The translations under genes and the position numbers were made by a program. The notes under the pieces were generated by a model. That model searched no databases, was not told the DNA's origin, and saw only the letters and a list, made by a program, of their open reading frames with translations. 64,000 nt of DNA from Paenibacillus sp. HB172176 (GTDB taxonomy: Bacteria > Bacillota > Bacilli > Paenibacillales > Paenibacillaceae): NCBI RefSeq assembly GCF_011947265.1, contig NZ_JAATHD010000002.1, positions 1 to 64,000 on the forward strand, given 5' to 3'. Positions 25,950 to 34,393 of the stretch are shown piece after piece (the stretch's first letter is position 1; the number at the start of each line of letters is the position of its first letter).

Positions 25950-27212
25950 ATGATCGACTGCAATCCGGCGCTGAAGGACAGGTTCGAAGCTTTGATTGCC
26001 AGATTAGCTCATTCACCGCTGTATAAGGAAAAACTGGCGTCAATCGATCGAAATCGTTTGGAGCTGAATCAGCTCCATTCCTTGCCGCTTACGACAAAGG
26101 AGGAGCTGAGAAACGCAGGCACATACGGAAGTCTTGCCGTTAATCGAAGGCAGATTTCGCAGTATCACGAATCTACCGGCACAACCGGCATACCGTCCGC
26201 ATCTTGGTTCACGCAAGCGGATTTGCGAACCGGCGGACAGCAAGTAATGGAATGCGACATGCAATTAAACGCTGAGGATTCGGTGCTTATCCGTTTTCCC
26301 TATGCACTGGCGCTGCCCGCTTTCCTTATGCAGGAAGCGGCAAGAGGGGTCGGCGCGGAAGTGGTTCCCGCAAGCGGGCGAACGGTTGTGACGCCATATC
26401 CAAGGGTGCTTGATCTGATGAAGCGTCTTGATGTCACGATCCTGGCGGGACTTCCGCGTGAAATGGAGCTGCTGGCCGAAGCAGCTCGTCTCCTCGGCCT
26501 CGTCGATTTCCCGTCATTGCGGGCGATCTGCGTTGCCGGAGAGCTGATGAGCGCGAGACGGAAGAGGCATATCGAGAAGCTATGGGGCGTGCCCGTCTAC
26601 AATCTGTACGGCTCGACGGAAACAGCCAATATTGCAGTGATGTGCGAGCATGGAGAGATGCATGTAGCCCAACAAGATTTTATAGTAGAAGCGCTAAGCG
26701 AGGATGGTTCTCATTCTGTCGATCCAGGAGAGAGAGGCTTTGCGGCTATAACGACGCTGTCCCATCAAGGCTCACCGCTGCTGCGTTACTTTAATGAAGA
26801 TATTATTTCGATAGATGCCTCCTCCAATTGCGGTTGCGGCCGTCTAACAAACAAGCTTACGCATTTCGGAAGAGGCATGGATCGCATTCGAATTGGCGAC
26901 AAGGTATTGGATGCGTTCGATATTCAAGAAGCCGTCTATTCCTTGTCGCCCGTGCCGGATGCATGGAAGGTGTTCGAGAGGGAGAATGGCCTGCATGTCC
27001 TGCTGGATTCTCACCATTGGAATCGCTGGAATATTGAAGATATTCGTTCCATATTGGGCAAGATGCTGCAGGTGCCGGTAACCGTTGGAATCGTACACGA
27101 CTCTATGTTGCTTAATCGTAACGCGCTTATGGATAACACGCCTTCGATCAAGCCGGTATATATTCAAAAACGAATTAGAGGGAATGATCAGCATGAGTCA
27201 AAATCAGAATGA
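25950..27212 (+). CDS. PaaK-like adenylating enzyme (2), divergent
   Basis: A 420-residue relative of the first ligase. The loop is [18 protein letters not shown] and the adenine motif [13 protein letters not shown], with a NCGCG metal-type motif. The usual R-Y-x-T-G-D motif is changed to LRYFNEDII, losing the Gly, so activity may differ from normal PaaK enzymes. It starts 30 bases after the first ligase behind AGAAGGAGGTG. Two distinct ligases side by side suggest either two acids or two steps (activation and transfer). Its last 20 bases overlap the DAHP synthase gene. Confidence 0.8.
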   Translation: MIDCNPALKDRFEALIARLAHSPLYKEKLASIDRNRLELNQLHSLPLTTKEELRNAGTYGSLAVNRRQISQYHESTGTTGIPSASWFTQADLRTGGQQVMECDMQLNAEDSVLIRFPYALALPAFLMQEAARGVGAEVVPASGRTVVTPYPRVLDLMKRLDVTILAGLPREMELLAEAARLLGLVDFPSLRAICVAGELMSARRKRHIEKLWGVPVYNLYGSTETANIAVMCEHGEMHVAQQDFIVEALSEDGSHSVDPGERGFAAITTLSHQGSPLLRYFNEDIISIDASSNCGCGRLTNKLTHFGRGMDRIRIGDKVLDAFDIQEAVYSLSPVPDAWKVFERENGLHVLLDSHHWNRWNIEDIRSILGKMLQVPVTVGIVHDSMLLNRNALMDNTPSIKPVYIQKRIRGNDQHESKSE

Positions 27213-28026
27213 TTCCAACAAGGAGCGCAAGCTGCTGGTTAGCCGTCAATACCAGCAGGATAACACCATTATTAAAGTAAAAGACGTTGAAATTGGAGGA
27301 GCTTCGCATGTTGTCATCGCAGGACCTTGCTCTGTCGAATCGAAGCATCAACTGTTGACGGTGGCCGAGACCTTGAAGCAGGAAGGCGTTAAGTTCCTGC
27401 GGGGAGGCGCGTTCAAGCCAAGAACCTCTCCTTATGATTTCCAGGGACTTGGAGTGGAAGGGCTGAGACTAATGAAGGAGGCGGCGGATAAAACCGGCTT
27501 GATCACCATTAGTGAAATCATGAGCAAGGAGCAAATTGATCAAGCAGCACGCTATATCGACATCTTCCAAATCGGCGCTCGCAATATGCAAAATTTCGAA
27601 TTATTGAAAGCTGTCGGACGCACCAAAAACCCTGTGCTACTGAAACGAGGCTTGTCCGCAACGCTCGAAGAATTCCTATTCGCGGCCGAATATATCGTTC
27701 ATCAAGGCAATACGCAAGTTATTCTCATCGAACGAGGCATTCGCACCTTCGAGAAATGGACTCGCAATACGCTCGATATATCCGCTGTTCCCCTATTGAA
27801 ACAAGAAACGCATCTGCCCGTTCTCGTAGATGTCACCCATTCGACAGGCAGGAAGGATATTCTGCTTCCATGCGCGAAAGCCGCGCTTGCAGCCGGAGCT
27901 GACGGCATTATGATTGAAGTGCACCCTAATCCGCCCGAAGCGCTCTCTGACGCCAAGCAGCAAATCAACCTGGAAGAATTCCATCAATTCTGGAAGGGTC
28001 TCCGCGATTCCAATTTGTTTCATTGA
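27193..28026 (+). CDS. aroF: 3-deoxy-7-phosphoheptulonate (DAHP) synthase
   Basis: A 277-residue type I-beta DAHP synthase: phosphoenolpyruvate plus erythrose 4-phosphate to DAHP, the first shikimate-pathway step. Motifs include [55 protein letters not shown] and [15 protein letters not shown]. There is no chorismate-mutase or ferredoxin-like regulatory domain, so it should escape the usual feedback control seen with fused forms. The start at 27193 lies inside the upstream ligase gene (translational coupling). In this operon it would raise supply of chorismate for the next gene. Confidence 0.92.
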   Translation: MSQNQNDSNKERKLLVSRQYQQDNTIIKVKDVEIGGASHVVIAGPCSVESKHQLLTVAETLKQEGVKFLRGGAFKPRTSPYDFQGLGVEGLRLMKEAADKTGLITISEIMSKEQIDQAARYIDIFQIGARNMQNFELLKAVGRTKNPVLLKRGLSATLEEFLFAAEYIVHQGNTQVILIERGIRTFEKWTRNTLDISAVPLLKQETHLPVLVDVTHSTGRKDILLPCAKAALAAGADGIMIEVHPNPPEALSDAKQQINLEEFHQFWKGLRDSNLFH

Positions 28027-28049
28027 CATGAGGATGGGGGATAGCGTCC

Positions 28050-28598
28050 ATGCAGGATAAGAAAACCTTTGATTTTTTGCGGCGTCTGGTATTCGAGATG
28101 TTGTTAGCGACGGACGGCCGCACTACCGATATGCTGGAAACCTTGTTGAATGAGAAGATGCGCGTATCAGTATTGCGTCAAGAGCTTGCAGGCGGAGATC
28201 ATATTCGAGAATCGATTTTGGTAAGCGGCAGTACGAATCTGGTTGTTTCCCAAAATATAGCGCTTGTTCATTCCGGGAATGTTCCGCCGGCACTGTTCGA
28301 GAAGATCGCCGGCAAACAAGAGGGAATTGGAAAGTCGATCAGCGCGTTAGGCCTTGAATCCTTCAGAGAGGTAGCGGCATCCGGCTTTATTCCGAAGGCA
28401 GATGTCGTCGATTTATTTCAAAAACCGGTTTCGCTTCGATTTTTCGATTGCGGCAGTCTCATCCCATACAAGAAATATTTCATATACTTCGGTCTCCTTC
28501 CCGGCATTCAAATGCTGGAATACTTCAACCCGGAGCTTGTCAATCACCGTTTAAGGCAAGCAATAAATAACGATGGAGGTAGGAATAATGAGGAATGA
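28050..28598 (+). CDS. Chorismate-lyase-like protein (UbiC/DUF98 fold)
   Basis: A 182-residue protein with the opening of chorismate pyruvate-lyases and DUF98 proteins: LLATDGRTTDMLETLLNEKMRVSVLRQ, then a strand carrying VSGSTNLVVSQNIALVH and the PPALFEKIAGKQEGIGKSI stretch. Such enzymes split chorismate into 4-hydroxybenzoate and pyruvate. The family is diverse and I see no residue that proves catalysis, so lyase activity is inferred from fold-like pattern plus context: a DAHP synthase before it and two aromatic-acid ligases upstream. The ribosome site is GGGGGAT. Confidence 0.65.
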   Translation: MQDKKTFDFLRRLVFEMLLATDGRTTDMLETLLNEKMRVSVLRQELAGGDHIRESILVSGSTNLVVSQNIALVHSGNVPPALFEKIAGKQEGIGKSISALGLESFREVAASGFIPKADVVDLFQKPVSLRFFDCGSLIPYKKYFIYFGLLPGIQMLEYFNPELVNHRLRQAINNDGGRNNEE

Positions 28599-28758
28599 TC
28601 AAATGAGAGAAGAGAAGGAGCTTGAGAAACAAGCCAAACAAGCAGAGAAAGAGAAGAGGAAGGAACAGAAGAAAAACGATAAGGAGCAGAAAAAGCAGGA
28701 GAGGAACATGCTGAAAGCAGAGAAAAAAAGCAAAAAAAGCATCCCTCGGGACGTTTAA
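28588..28758 (+). CDS. Lysine/glutamate-rich 56-aa protein
   Basis: A tiny, highly charged protein made of repeated K/E/Q units (KQAEKEKRKEQKKNDKEQ), predicted as one long helix. It overlaps the end of the chorismate-lyase-like gene by 11 bases and has its own ribosome site GGAGGT at 28575-28580, 7 bases before ATG 28588, so it is a real operon member. It echoes the lysine-rich tail of the TPR protein at 22967. The function is unknown. It could be a scaffold or an acceptor protein. Confidence 0.7.
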   Translation: MRNDQMREEKELEKQAKQAEKEKRKEQKKNDKEQKKQERNMLKAEKKSKKSIPRDV

Positions 28759-28764
28759 GTAAAA

Positions 28765-28796
28765 TCTGCTTCCCTATTATGGAATAGAGAAGCAGA
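28765..28796. terminator. Hairpin between convergent cluster genes
   Basis: TCTGCTTC (28765-28772) pairs with GAAGCAGA (28789-28796), with further CCTATT/AATAG pairing inside. It lies between the plus operon end and the minus-strand gene at 28815, so it may serve both. No T-tract. Confidence 0.5.
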
Positions 28797-28814
28797 ATAC
28801 ATAATATAGCGATC

Positions 28815-29069
28815 TCATTCGTTTTGATTCTTTTTCATTTGCGCAACAAATTCCTCGCCCGAGATGACCATTTGTTCAACAGCATGCAGCGCGCCTGCTT
28901 TTACAGCCTCAAACAGCTTTCCGGCAGGAATATCTGCCGCTCTATCCAATTCCTCCAACGAATCAACAACATGCTCTCCCGCCACTTCGGCACCGCTTTG
29001 TACGGCTTTCGCATAACGATTTGCGAATTGCAAAAATCCATTTTTGATTTCGTCGAACATCTTCGACAT
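28815..29069 (-). CDS. Small helical protein (84 aa), paralog of the one at 22694
   Basis: An acidic helical protein of no known family with two related helical blocks: AKAVQSGAEVAGEHVVDSL and LFEAVKAGALHAVEQMVISG. The pattern DI-x3-K-x3-A-V-K-x-GA matches the 77-residue protein at 22694. The start is uncertain: ATG at 29069, 29060 (best spaced after GCGGAGGG) and 29099 are all possible. With its paralog it brackets the ligase operon on both sides. Confidence 0.65.
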   Translation of the reverse strand: MSKMFDEIKNGFLQFANRYAKAVQSGAEVAGEHVVDSLEELDRAADIPAGKLFEAVKAGALHAVEQMVISGEEFVAQMKKNQNE

Positions 29070-29132
29070 TCCCTCCGCTTCCTTCGACAATGGTCTCATC
29101 CCTCTCTCAATTAAATTTGAGCAGCATCCGCA

Positions 29133-29351
29133 TCATTCTTCTTGCGCATTCTCTTGCTTCGCATGTTCAATTAATGCTTCAGGTTTTTTTGTCCTTTTGC
29201 TTCGGAAGCTGCTTGTCACATATACATTCAACATAGCGACTACGACACCGGCTACCAGCACGAATGCTATGACACCGGCTAAAGTCAGACCAAGAATAAA
29301 GAGAGCCCGATCTGCGAATCCCATATTTTTTTTGCCCAATGGAAGCTTCAC
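29133..29351 (-). CDS. Small membrane protein (72 aa)
   Basis: One long hydrophobic segment (ALFILGLTLAGVIAFVLVAGVV, about residues 15-38) could cross the membrane once or as a hairpin, followed by a basic then acidic tail. The start is a GTG at 29351 after AAGAAGG, or the ATG at 29324. It is co-directional with the helical protein gene 33-63 bases downstream, so it may be part of the same small operon. No family recognised. Confidence 0.55.
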   Translation of the reverse strand: MKLPLGKKNMGFADRALFILGLTLAGVIAFVLVAGVVVAMLNVYVTSSFRSKRTKKPEALIEHAKQENAQEE

Positions 29352-29595
29352 ATCCTTCTTGTTCTTTCGTGCTGTTTCCTCTCCTAATCTAGTATATGAT
29401 GATGACTGCTAGAGCATATGGGTGTATGACGCTGGAGGGGACAATTCCGCAGCAATCCATTTTCGAAGCGCAAGCCGGAGGCTCCTGCTTGTTCCACGCT
29501 GTATAGGCAAAAGGTTTGTTCGAGAATGGCTGTCCAAAGTCAGTCGATTTCGGTTATACTGTTAGAGAATGAATAATGAAGAAAGTGGGAGCAGC

Positions 29596-30315
29596 ATGGG
29601 ACGTAAATGGAATAATATTAAAGAGAAGAAAGCATCCAAAGATGCAAACACAAGTCGCATATACGCCAAGTTCGGCGTTGAAATTTATGTAGCAGCCAAG
29701 AAGGGCGAGCCGGATCCGGAATCGAATCGCGCGCTGAAGGTTGTGCTGGAAAGAGCGAAAACCTATAATGTGCCGAAAGCGATTATCGACCGCGCGCTGG
29801 ATAAAGCGAAAGGAAGCGGAGACGACAATTATCAGGAGCTGCGTTATGAAGGCTTCGGGCCGAATGGATCGATGGTCATCGTTGACACTTTGACGAATAA
29901 TGTGAATCGTACAGCGCCTGAGGTTCGCTCCGCGTTCAATAAGCAAGGCGGAAGCATGGGCGTCTCCGGATCGGTTTCCTATATGTTCGACGCGACTGCG
30001 GTGTTCGGCATTGCCGGCCGCACGCTTGACGAAATTATGGAGATTATGCTGGAGGCCGACGTGAACGTTCGCGATATCGTGGAAGAGGATGACGTCATTA
30101 TCGTCTATGCGGAGCCCGATCAATTCCATGCCGTTCAAGAAGCATGCAAAGCGGCAGGCATAGAGGAATTCACCGTGGCCGAGCTATCCATGCTGGCGCA
30201 AAATTATGTATCTTTGCCCGGGGACGCGCAAGCTCAGTTCGAGAAGCTGATCGACACGCTCGAGGATCTGGAGGATGTGCAGCAGGTTTATCATAATGTG
30301 GAGCTCGAGGACTAG
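29596..30315 (+). CDS. yeeI: YebC-family protein (YeeI/YebC2 type)
   Basis: A 239-residue YebC/PmpR-family protein closest to Bacillus Yee[21 protein letters not shown] start, [17 protein letters not shown] in the middle and [13 protein letters not shown] at the end. The family was long called a transcription regulator; members have more recently been linked to relief of ribosome stalling in translation. Full length and highly conserved. The ATG at 29596 is the standard start; the earlier ATG at 29569 lacks support. It is monocistronic, with a strong terminator after it. Confidence 0.93.
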   Translation: MGRKWNNIKEKKASKDANTSRIYAKFGVEIYVAAKKGEPDPESNRALKVVLERAKTYNVPKAIIDRALDKAKGSGDDNYQELRYEGFGPNGSMVIVDTLTNNVNRTAPEVRSAFNKQGGSMGVSGSVSYMFDATAVFGIAGRTLDEIMEIMLEADVNVRDIVEEDDVIIVYAEPDQFHAVQEACKAAGIEEFTVAELSMLAQNYVSLPGDAQAQFEKLIDTLEDLEDVQQVYHNVELED

Positions 30316-30338
30316 GCGCGCCATTTTACGATTCAGCA

Positions 30339-30370
30339 GAAAGAAGCCGCGAGCATTCGCGGCTTCTTTC
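30339..30370 (+). terminator. Terminator after yeeI
   Basis: A perfect 13-base stem, GAAAGAAGCCGCG / CGCGGCTTCTTTC, with a 6-base loop; the 3' arm ends in a T-rich run. It may act on both strands, as modB converges from the right. Confidence 0.85.
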
Positions 30371-30441
30371 TTGCGCTTGCTCGGCGCGATGATCGACGGC
30401 AATCCGTTGCCGCGAGCATGGGCGGCCGGTATGGGCGGCCT

Positions 30442-31104
30442 TTAATCGCGAGCTTTGCGATAGGTAATCAGCAGCAGCAGGAACGAAATGACAATGATCG
30501 AAATCGTCCAAACCCACGCCATTGCCGTATGACCGGCGTCGACGGCCACGTAGATCGCTGTTGGCAGCGTCTGCGTTCGACCAGGGATATTGCCTGCGAT
30601 CATCAAGGTTGCGCCGAACTCGCCAAGCGATCGGGCGAAACCAAGAATGAACGCTGTCATTGAGGAAGGGAGAGCCAGCGGGAGCGAGATATACCGGAAT
30701 ACTTGCCGGTCGGACGCGCCTGCCGATCTCGCCGCTTCCTCCAGGCTACGATCAATGCTCCCGAAGCCGGTTTTCATCGTCTGATAGACCAGCGGGAACG
30801 ACACGACGATGGACGCCAACACTGCCGCCCACCAAGAGAATAGAATGGGGGAGGCGAATATCGCCTCCGCAAGCTTGCCGATCCAGCTTCTTCGTCCGAG
30901 CAAGACGAGCAGGATGAAGCCAACCACGGTGGGGGGCAATACAAGCGGCAGCATGAAGACTGTTTCAAGCAGCAGCTTTCCTTTGAAGGTTCGCCGTCTC
31001 ATCCACCATGCCGTACCGACGCCAAGCAACAAGACAAGAATGCTTGCAAGAATCGCAACCTTCAGTGATAAGAGAACCGGCGTTAGGAAATCGGAAAAGG
31101 TCAT
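30442..31104 (-). CDS. modB: Molybdate ABC transporter permease
   Basis: A 220-residue permease with five predicted spans. The hallmark segment ARSLGEFGATLMIAGNIPG followed by QTLPTAIYVA is typical of molybdate permeases, and EEAARSAGASDRQVFRYI is the ATPase-contact loop. It follows modA by 12 bases. No modC ATPase gene is next to it (a YeeI terminator comes next), so the ATPase must be encoded elsewhere or replaced. Confidence 0.92.
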   Translation of the reverse strand: MTFSDFLTPVLLSLKVAILASILVLLLGVGTAWWMRRRTFKGKLLLETVFMLPLVLPPTVVGFILLVLLGRRSWIGKLAEAIFASPILFSWWAAVLASIVVSFPLVYQTMKTGFGSIDRSLEEAARSAGASDRQVFRYISLPLALPSSMTAFILGFARSLGEFGATLMIAGNIPGRTQTLPTAIYVAVDAGHTAMAWVWTISIIVISFLLLLITYRKARD

Positions 31105-31116
31105 GGTTTGCCTGCT

Positions 31117-31959
31117 TTATTCGGGAACGGTAAAGCCGTATTTCTCGAATACGTTATGCGCCTCCGAGGACTGCAAGTAGGCGTATAACTCTTCGGCTGC
31201 CGCTTTATGTTCCGTTGCCTTCAAGATGCCGATTCGATATTCGACCGGCGTATATAAGCTTTGATCCACCGTTAGAGCGACTTGCGCTTTTTCGGAAGTC
31301 AAGGCATCCGTTCGATAGACAAAGCCGGCGTCGGCATTGCCCGTCTCCACATATTGAAGCACTTGCCGTACGTCCTTCGCTTGAACCGTTTTGGATGTCA
31401 ATGGTTCCCACAACGAGGCGCTGAGGAGCGCTTCTTTGGCGTAATTGCCAGCCGGCACGCTTTCGGGAATGCCGATGGCGATGTGGCTGAAGGAGGAGTT
31501 CGTCAAATCATTTAACGACGTTAATTGCTTCTGGCCGCCTGCAGGAGTAACGACCACCAACTCGTTATTCAGCAGCTTCGTCTGTTCATCTTCTTCAACG
31601 AACTTATCCGCAACAAGCGTTTCCATCGGACCGCTCGCCGCCGATAAGAACAGGTCTGCCGGAGCGCCGTTCTCGATTTGCTTCTGCAAGGCGCCCGAAC
31701 CGCCGAAATTGAATTGCAAGGTGACATTCTCATGCTCGGATTGATAGAGCGTTTGAAGCTCGGTTAGCGCGTCGGTCAAGCTAGCGGCTGCGGACAGTAC
31801 GAGCTCCACCGGTTCGGCGGAGGATGGCTCCGCAGTATCGTTTGTCGGCTGATTGGAGCCATCATTAGCGTTTCCGGCTTGACTGCAGCCAACAAGACCT
31901 AGAAGGAATACCAGGAAAAGCATGACTGCCGTAAATCTCTGTGTACGGTTAATCAACAT
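31117..31959 (-). CDS. modA: Molybdate-binding lipoprotein
   Basis: A 280-residue periplasmic-type binding protein anchored as a lipoprotein (LLGLVGCSQ, lipid-Cys near residue 22), then a low-complexity linker and the ModA fold: LVLSAAASLTDALTEL, NFGGSGALQKQIENGAPADLFLSA, IGIPESVPAGNYAKEAL. The ATG at 31959 sits 5 bases after AGGAG; the two GTG codons before it overlap that site. It heads the modAB operon and diverges from an HTH-PBP regulator. Confidence 0.92.
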   Translation of the reverse strand: MLINRTQRFTAVMLFLVFLLGLVGCSQAGNANDGSNQPTNDTAEPSSAEPVELVLSAAASLTDALTELQTLYQSEHENVTLQFNFGGSGALQKQIENGAPADLFLSAASGPMETLVADKFVEEDEQTKLLNNELVVVTPAGGQKQLTSLNDLTNSSFSHIAIGIPESVPAGNYAKEALLSASLWEPLTSKTVQAKDVRQVLQYVETGNADAGFVYRTDALTSEKAQVALTVDQSLYTPVEYRIGILKATEHKAAAEELYAYLQSSEAHNVFEKYGFTVPE

Positions 31960-31980
31960 CACCACTCCTAATCTATCTAA

Positions 31981-32017
31981 TTATATTTAAATATAACTAA
32001 TTATAACTAGGTATAAC
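31981..32017. promoter_or_regulatory. Candidate operator between modAB and its regulator
   Basis: The perfect palindrome TTATATTTAAATATAA at 31981-31996 runs into three TATAAC repeats at 31992, 32002 and 32012, exactly 10 bases apart, one per helical turn. It lies between the divergent modA (start 31959) and regulator (start 32123) genes, so it could control both. Confidence 0.55.
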
Positions 32018-32122
32018 GAAAAAGCGCAATGACAAAAATCTTATCTCTACATTTCCCGAACAAACCGCAAACTATGATAAGATAAGGAACAGTGAATGAA
32101 TCGAAGCTGCGAGGTGGAAGCA

Positions 32123-33016
32123 ATGACGGCTCCTGTATCCTATACGACGGAAGAAATTGCGGCTTTATTGAAGGTGTCCAAGCTTACCGTCTACGATCTG
32201 ATCAAGAAGGGCGAACTGGCGTCCTATCGTGTGGGCAAGCAAATGCGTGTGGACGAAGCTGATCTGGAGGCATACAAACAACGCTCGAAGGGAGCGACTA
32301 AGAGCGTCAAACGACCAGTCGTTATAACCGGCCAAGACATTAGCCTCGATCTCCTGGCGAAGCATATGGAGGAAGCCGTGCCGGATGTCAGACCTCTTCG
32401 CGCGCATGTGGGAAGTCTGGACAGCTTGATTGCCATGTATCGCGGGGAATCCGATATCGTCAGCACCCATCTATGGGACGGAGAGACGAATGCTTATAAT
32501 CTGCCCTATATTCGAAAAATTCTTGTCGGCTCCTCCTATATCGTTGTAAATCTGCTGTCGCGCTGGGCGGGGCTCTATGTCGCGAACGATAATCCGCTCG
32601 GACTCAAGCATTGGGATGATCTCAAACAGGACGGTCTTCGGATCGTGAATCGGGAGAAGGGCTCAGGAGCCCGCGTACTGCTTGATGAGCAGCTTAGACT
32701 ACACGGCATTCCCGCAACTCGGCTTATCGGGTATGGAGACGAGCAGTCCAATCATCTTGGCGTGGCCAGCAAGGTGGCGTCCGGGGAGGCCGATGTCGGC
32801 GTTGGCATCGAGAAGGCTGCAAGCATAGTCGGCAATGTCTCATTCCTGCCGCTCCAATTAGAGCAATATGATCTTGTCTTAATGAAGAACGAGGACAATA
32901 GAAAATGGATTCCGGAGGTGCTGGAACTGCTTCGCTCCACGCGTTTCCGCAAGGAGCTCGGCGCCTTGCAAAGCTATGATCTGTCTCTGACGGGCCAGAT
33001 TTTATACGAAACGTAA
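32123..33016 (+). CDS. HTH regulator with periplasmic-binding-like sensor (molybdate type)
   Basis: A 297-residue one-component regulator. The N-terminal excisionase/MerR-like helix-turn-helix (YTTEEIAALLKVSKLTVYDLIKKGE) is fused to a COG1910-type substrate-binding domain (MYRGESDIVSTHLWDG, VNREKGSGARVLLDEQL, EADVGVGIEKAA). This class is known to sense molybdate, tungstate or related cofactors. The ATG at 32123 follows GAGGTGG; an earlier in-frame ATG at 32096 lacks a site. Its divergent position beside modAB points to control of molybdate uptake. Confidence 0.85.
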   Translation: MTAPVSYTTEEIAALLKVSKLTVYDLIKKGELASYRVGKQMRVDEADLEAYKQRSKGATKSVKRPVVITGQDISLDLLAKHMEEAVPDVRPLRAHVGSLDSLIAMYRGESDIVSTHLWDGETNAYNLPYIRKILVGSSYIVVNLLSRWAGLYVANDNPLGLKHWDDLKQDGLRIVNREKGSGARVLLDEQLRLHGIPATRLIGYGDEQSNHLGVASKVASGEADVGVGIEKAASIVGNVSFLPLQLEQYDLVLMKNEDNRKWIPEVLELLRSTRFRKELGALQSYDLSLTGQILYET

Positions 33017-33069
33017 AAACTTAAACGGCATTTGGAAAAGACACAGTTAACGAATTGAGGAGTGTGGCA

Positions 33070-33261
33070 ATGAGCGGATCGAAAGGCAAGGGCGGAACAG
33101 GCAGGGGCACGGGCAAGAAAGGGTGGAACCGTTGGCAGGCGGCGGAGAAGAAAAAGTCGGCCAAACGGGTGTTTGCGAAGCCTGCCGCTTCCAAAGGGAA
33201 GGCGACCGACAAGAGCGGAGCTTCAAGTGCAGACAAAGGGAAAGAGCCCGATAAGCAATAA
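33070..33261 (+). CDS. Small basic Gly/Lys-rich protein (63 aa)
   Basis: A 63-residue protein very rich in Lys, Gly, Ser and Ala with one aromatic motif (KKGWNRWQAAEKKK). Low complexity throughout, probably disordered. It has a clean ribosome site (GAGGAGTG) before the ATG at 33070. It resembles small acid-soluble or nucleic-acid-binding peptides of spore-formers in composition only. No family assigned. A hairpin follows. Confidence 0.6.
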   Translation: MSGSKGKGGTGRGTGKKGWNRWQAAEKKKSAKRVFAKPAASKGKATDKSGASSADKGKEPDKQ

Positions 33262-33288
33262 ACCAAAGCGAATGATGTAGTGTAGACA

Positions 33289-33324
33289 GAGCTTTCCAGT
33301 CGCCAGCGATTGGAGAGCTCTTTT
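33289..33324. terminator. Terminator between convergent genes
   Basis: AGAGCTTTCCAG and TTGGAGAGCTCT pair with one mismatch and one G-U, followed by TTTTC. It lies between the small basic protein and the AraC regulator gene. Confidence 0.7.
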
Positions 33325-33328
33325 CGAT

Positions 33329-34213
33329 TCAAGAGAGCCCGCGCGCGTATCGCTTCCGACAATCTGAAGGTGAATGTCTCTTGTATTGCCTGAATAGTTG
33401 GCTGAAATAATTGACGCTGCCGAAGCCGACGTTAAACGCGATTTCCGTGACCGGGTCGGAGGTGTTAATCAGCAACTGTTCGGCGGCATTGACTCGAAGC
33501 AGATTGACATACTCCACGAAGGTTTTGCCGGTTACTCTCTTGAAGGTTCTGCAGAAATGGTATTCGCTCAGATTGACGATGTCGGCCGCTCGCTGTACGG
33601 TCAACTTCTCCGGATAATGCATCTCCAGGTACGCAATCAGCTCTTTGAACTTCTCGCTTAATTCTCCCGTGAATGAGCCCGAGACGCCTGCTGAGACATA
33701 ATATCGGGATAGATGGACGAGCAGGAGTTGCAGCATGGACGAAATCGCAAGCTGAAATCCCCTTGCTTGCACTTCATATTCAACAATGAGCTGTTCAATC
33801 ATTCCGGCGATAAGCGAATAATGCTCGTCATTCGCGGATAGATAAGGAGGAAAGAAGCTCCTGCCCGCGATATAGGGGGTCGTAATTTGACGAAGATAGG
33901 AACTGCCCGTCATGCCTTCGACTAACTCGGAATGAAATACGATTGCATAATATTCCACCTCAAGCTCGTCATCCGCAAACCCTGTATGAATCATTCCTTT
34001 GTTTACGAACATCAAATCGCCCGGCTCCGGCCGAATGGTTTCGGAGCCGATATAGAAGGTCGCATTGCCTCTCACAAAATAGATAATCTCCCAATCGTCA
34101 TGCCAGTGCAGATGCAGAATTTCCTTGCCCGGCGGCTTGATGTGAAACACATCGAGCGGAAAGCCCGGCATGCGATGCGGAACATTTTGCCTGATTTGCA
34201 TAGGATTTGTCAT
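33329..34213 (-). CDS. AraC-family regulator with cupin sensing domain
   Basis: A 294-residue regulator. An N-terminal cupin (HLHWHDDWEIIYFVRG, GDLMFVNKGMIHTGF) binds the effector, and a C-terminal AraC pair of helix-turn-helix motifs follows (TVQRAADIVNLSEYHFCRTFKRVTG, ITEIAFNVGFGSVNYFSQLFRQYK). The start ATG 34213 follows GGAGGGAC. It diverges from an oxidoreductase gene across 180 bases and very likely regulates it in response to a sugar-type compound. Confidence 0.92.
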   Translation of the reverse strand: MTNPMQIRQNVPHRMPGFPLDVFHIKPPGKEILHLHWHDDWEIIYFVRGNATFYIGSETIRPEPGDLMFVNKGMIHTGFADDELEVEYYAIVFHSELVEGMTGSSYLRQITTPYIAGRSFFPPYLSANDEHYSLIAGMIEQLIVEYEVQARGFQLAISSMLQLLLVHLSRYYVSAGVSGSFTGELSEKFKELIAYLEMHYPEKLTVQRAADIVNLSEYHFCRTFKRVTGKTFVEYVNLLRVNAAEQLLINTSDPVTEIAFNVGFGSVNYFSQLFRQYKRHSPSDCRKRYARGLS

Positions 34214-34393
34214 GCTGAAGTCCCTCCAAACAGCAATATCTCTTAACTTATCAGCAATATCAGATAGAGAACTGTTGAAGCGTTGCGCCTATAATTATAG
34301 ACAATCCACAATGGAATGGAAAGCACCATCTGGATTGAGGCGCAAAAGGCGAAGAAGGGCGGAGCTGCCGCCTAACGAGGAGGAAGAGGATTC

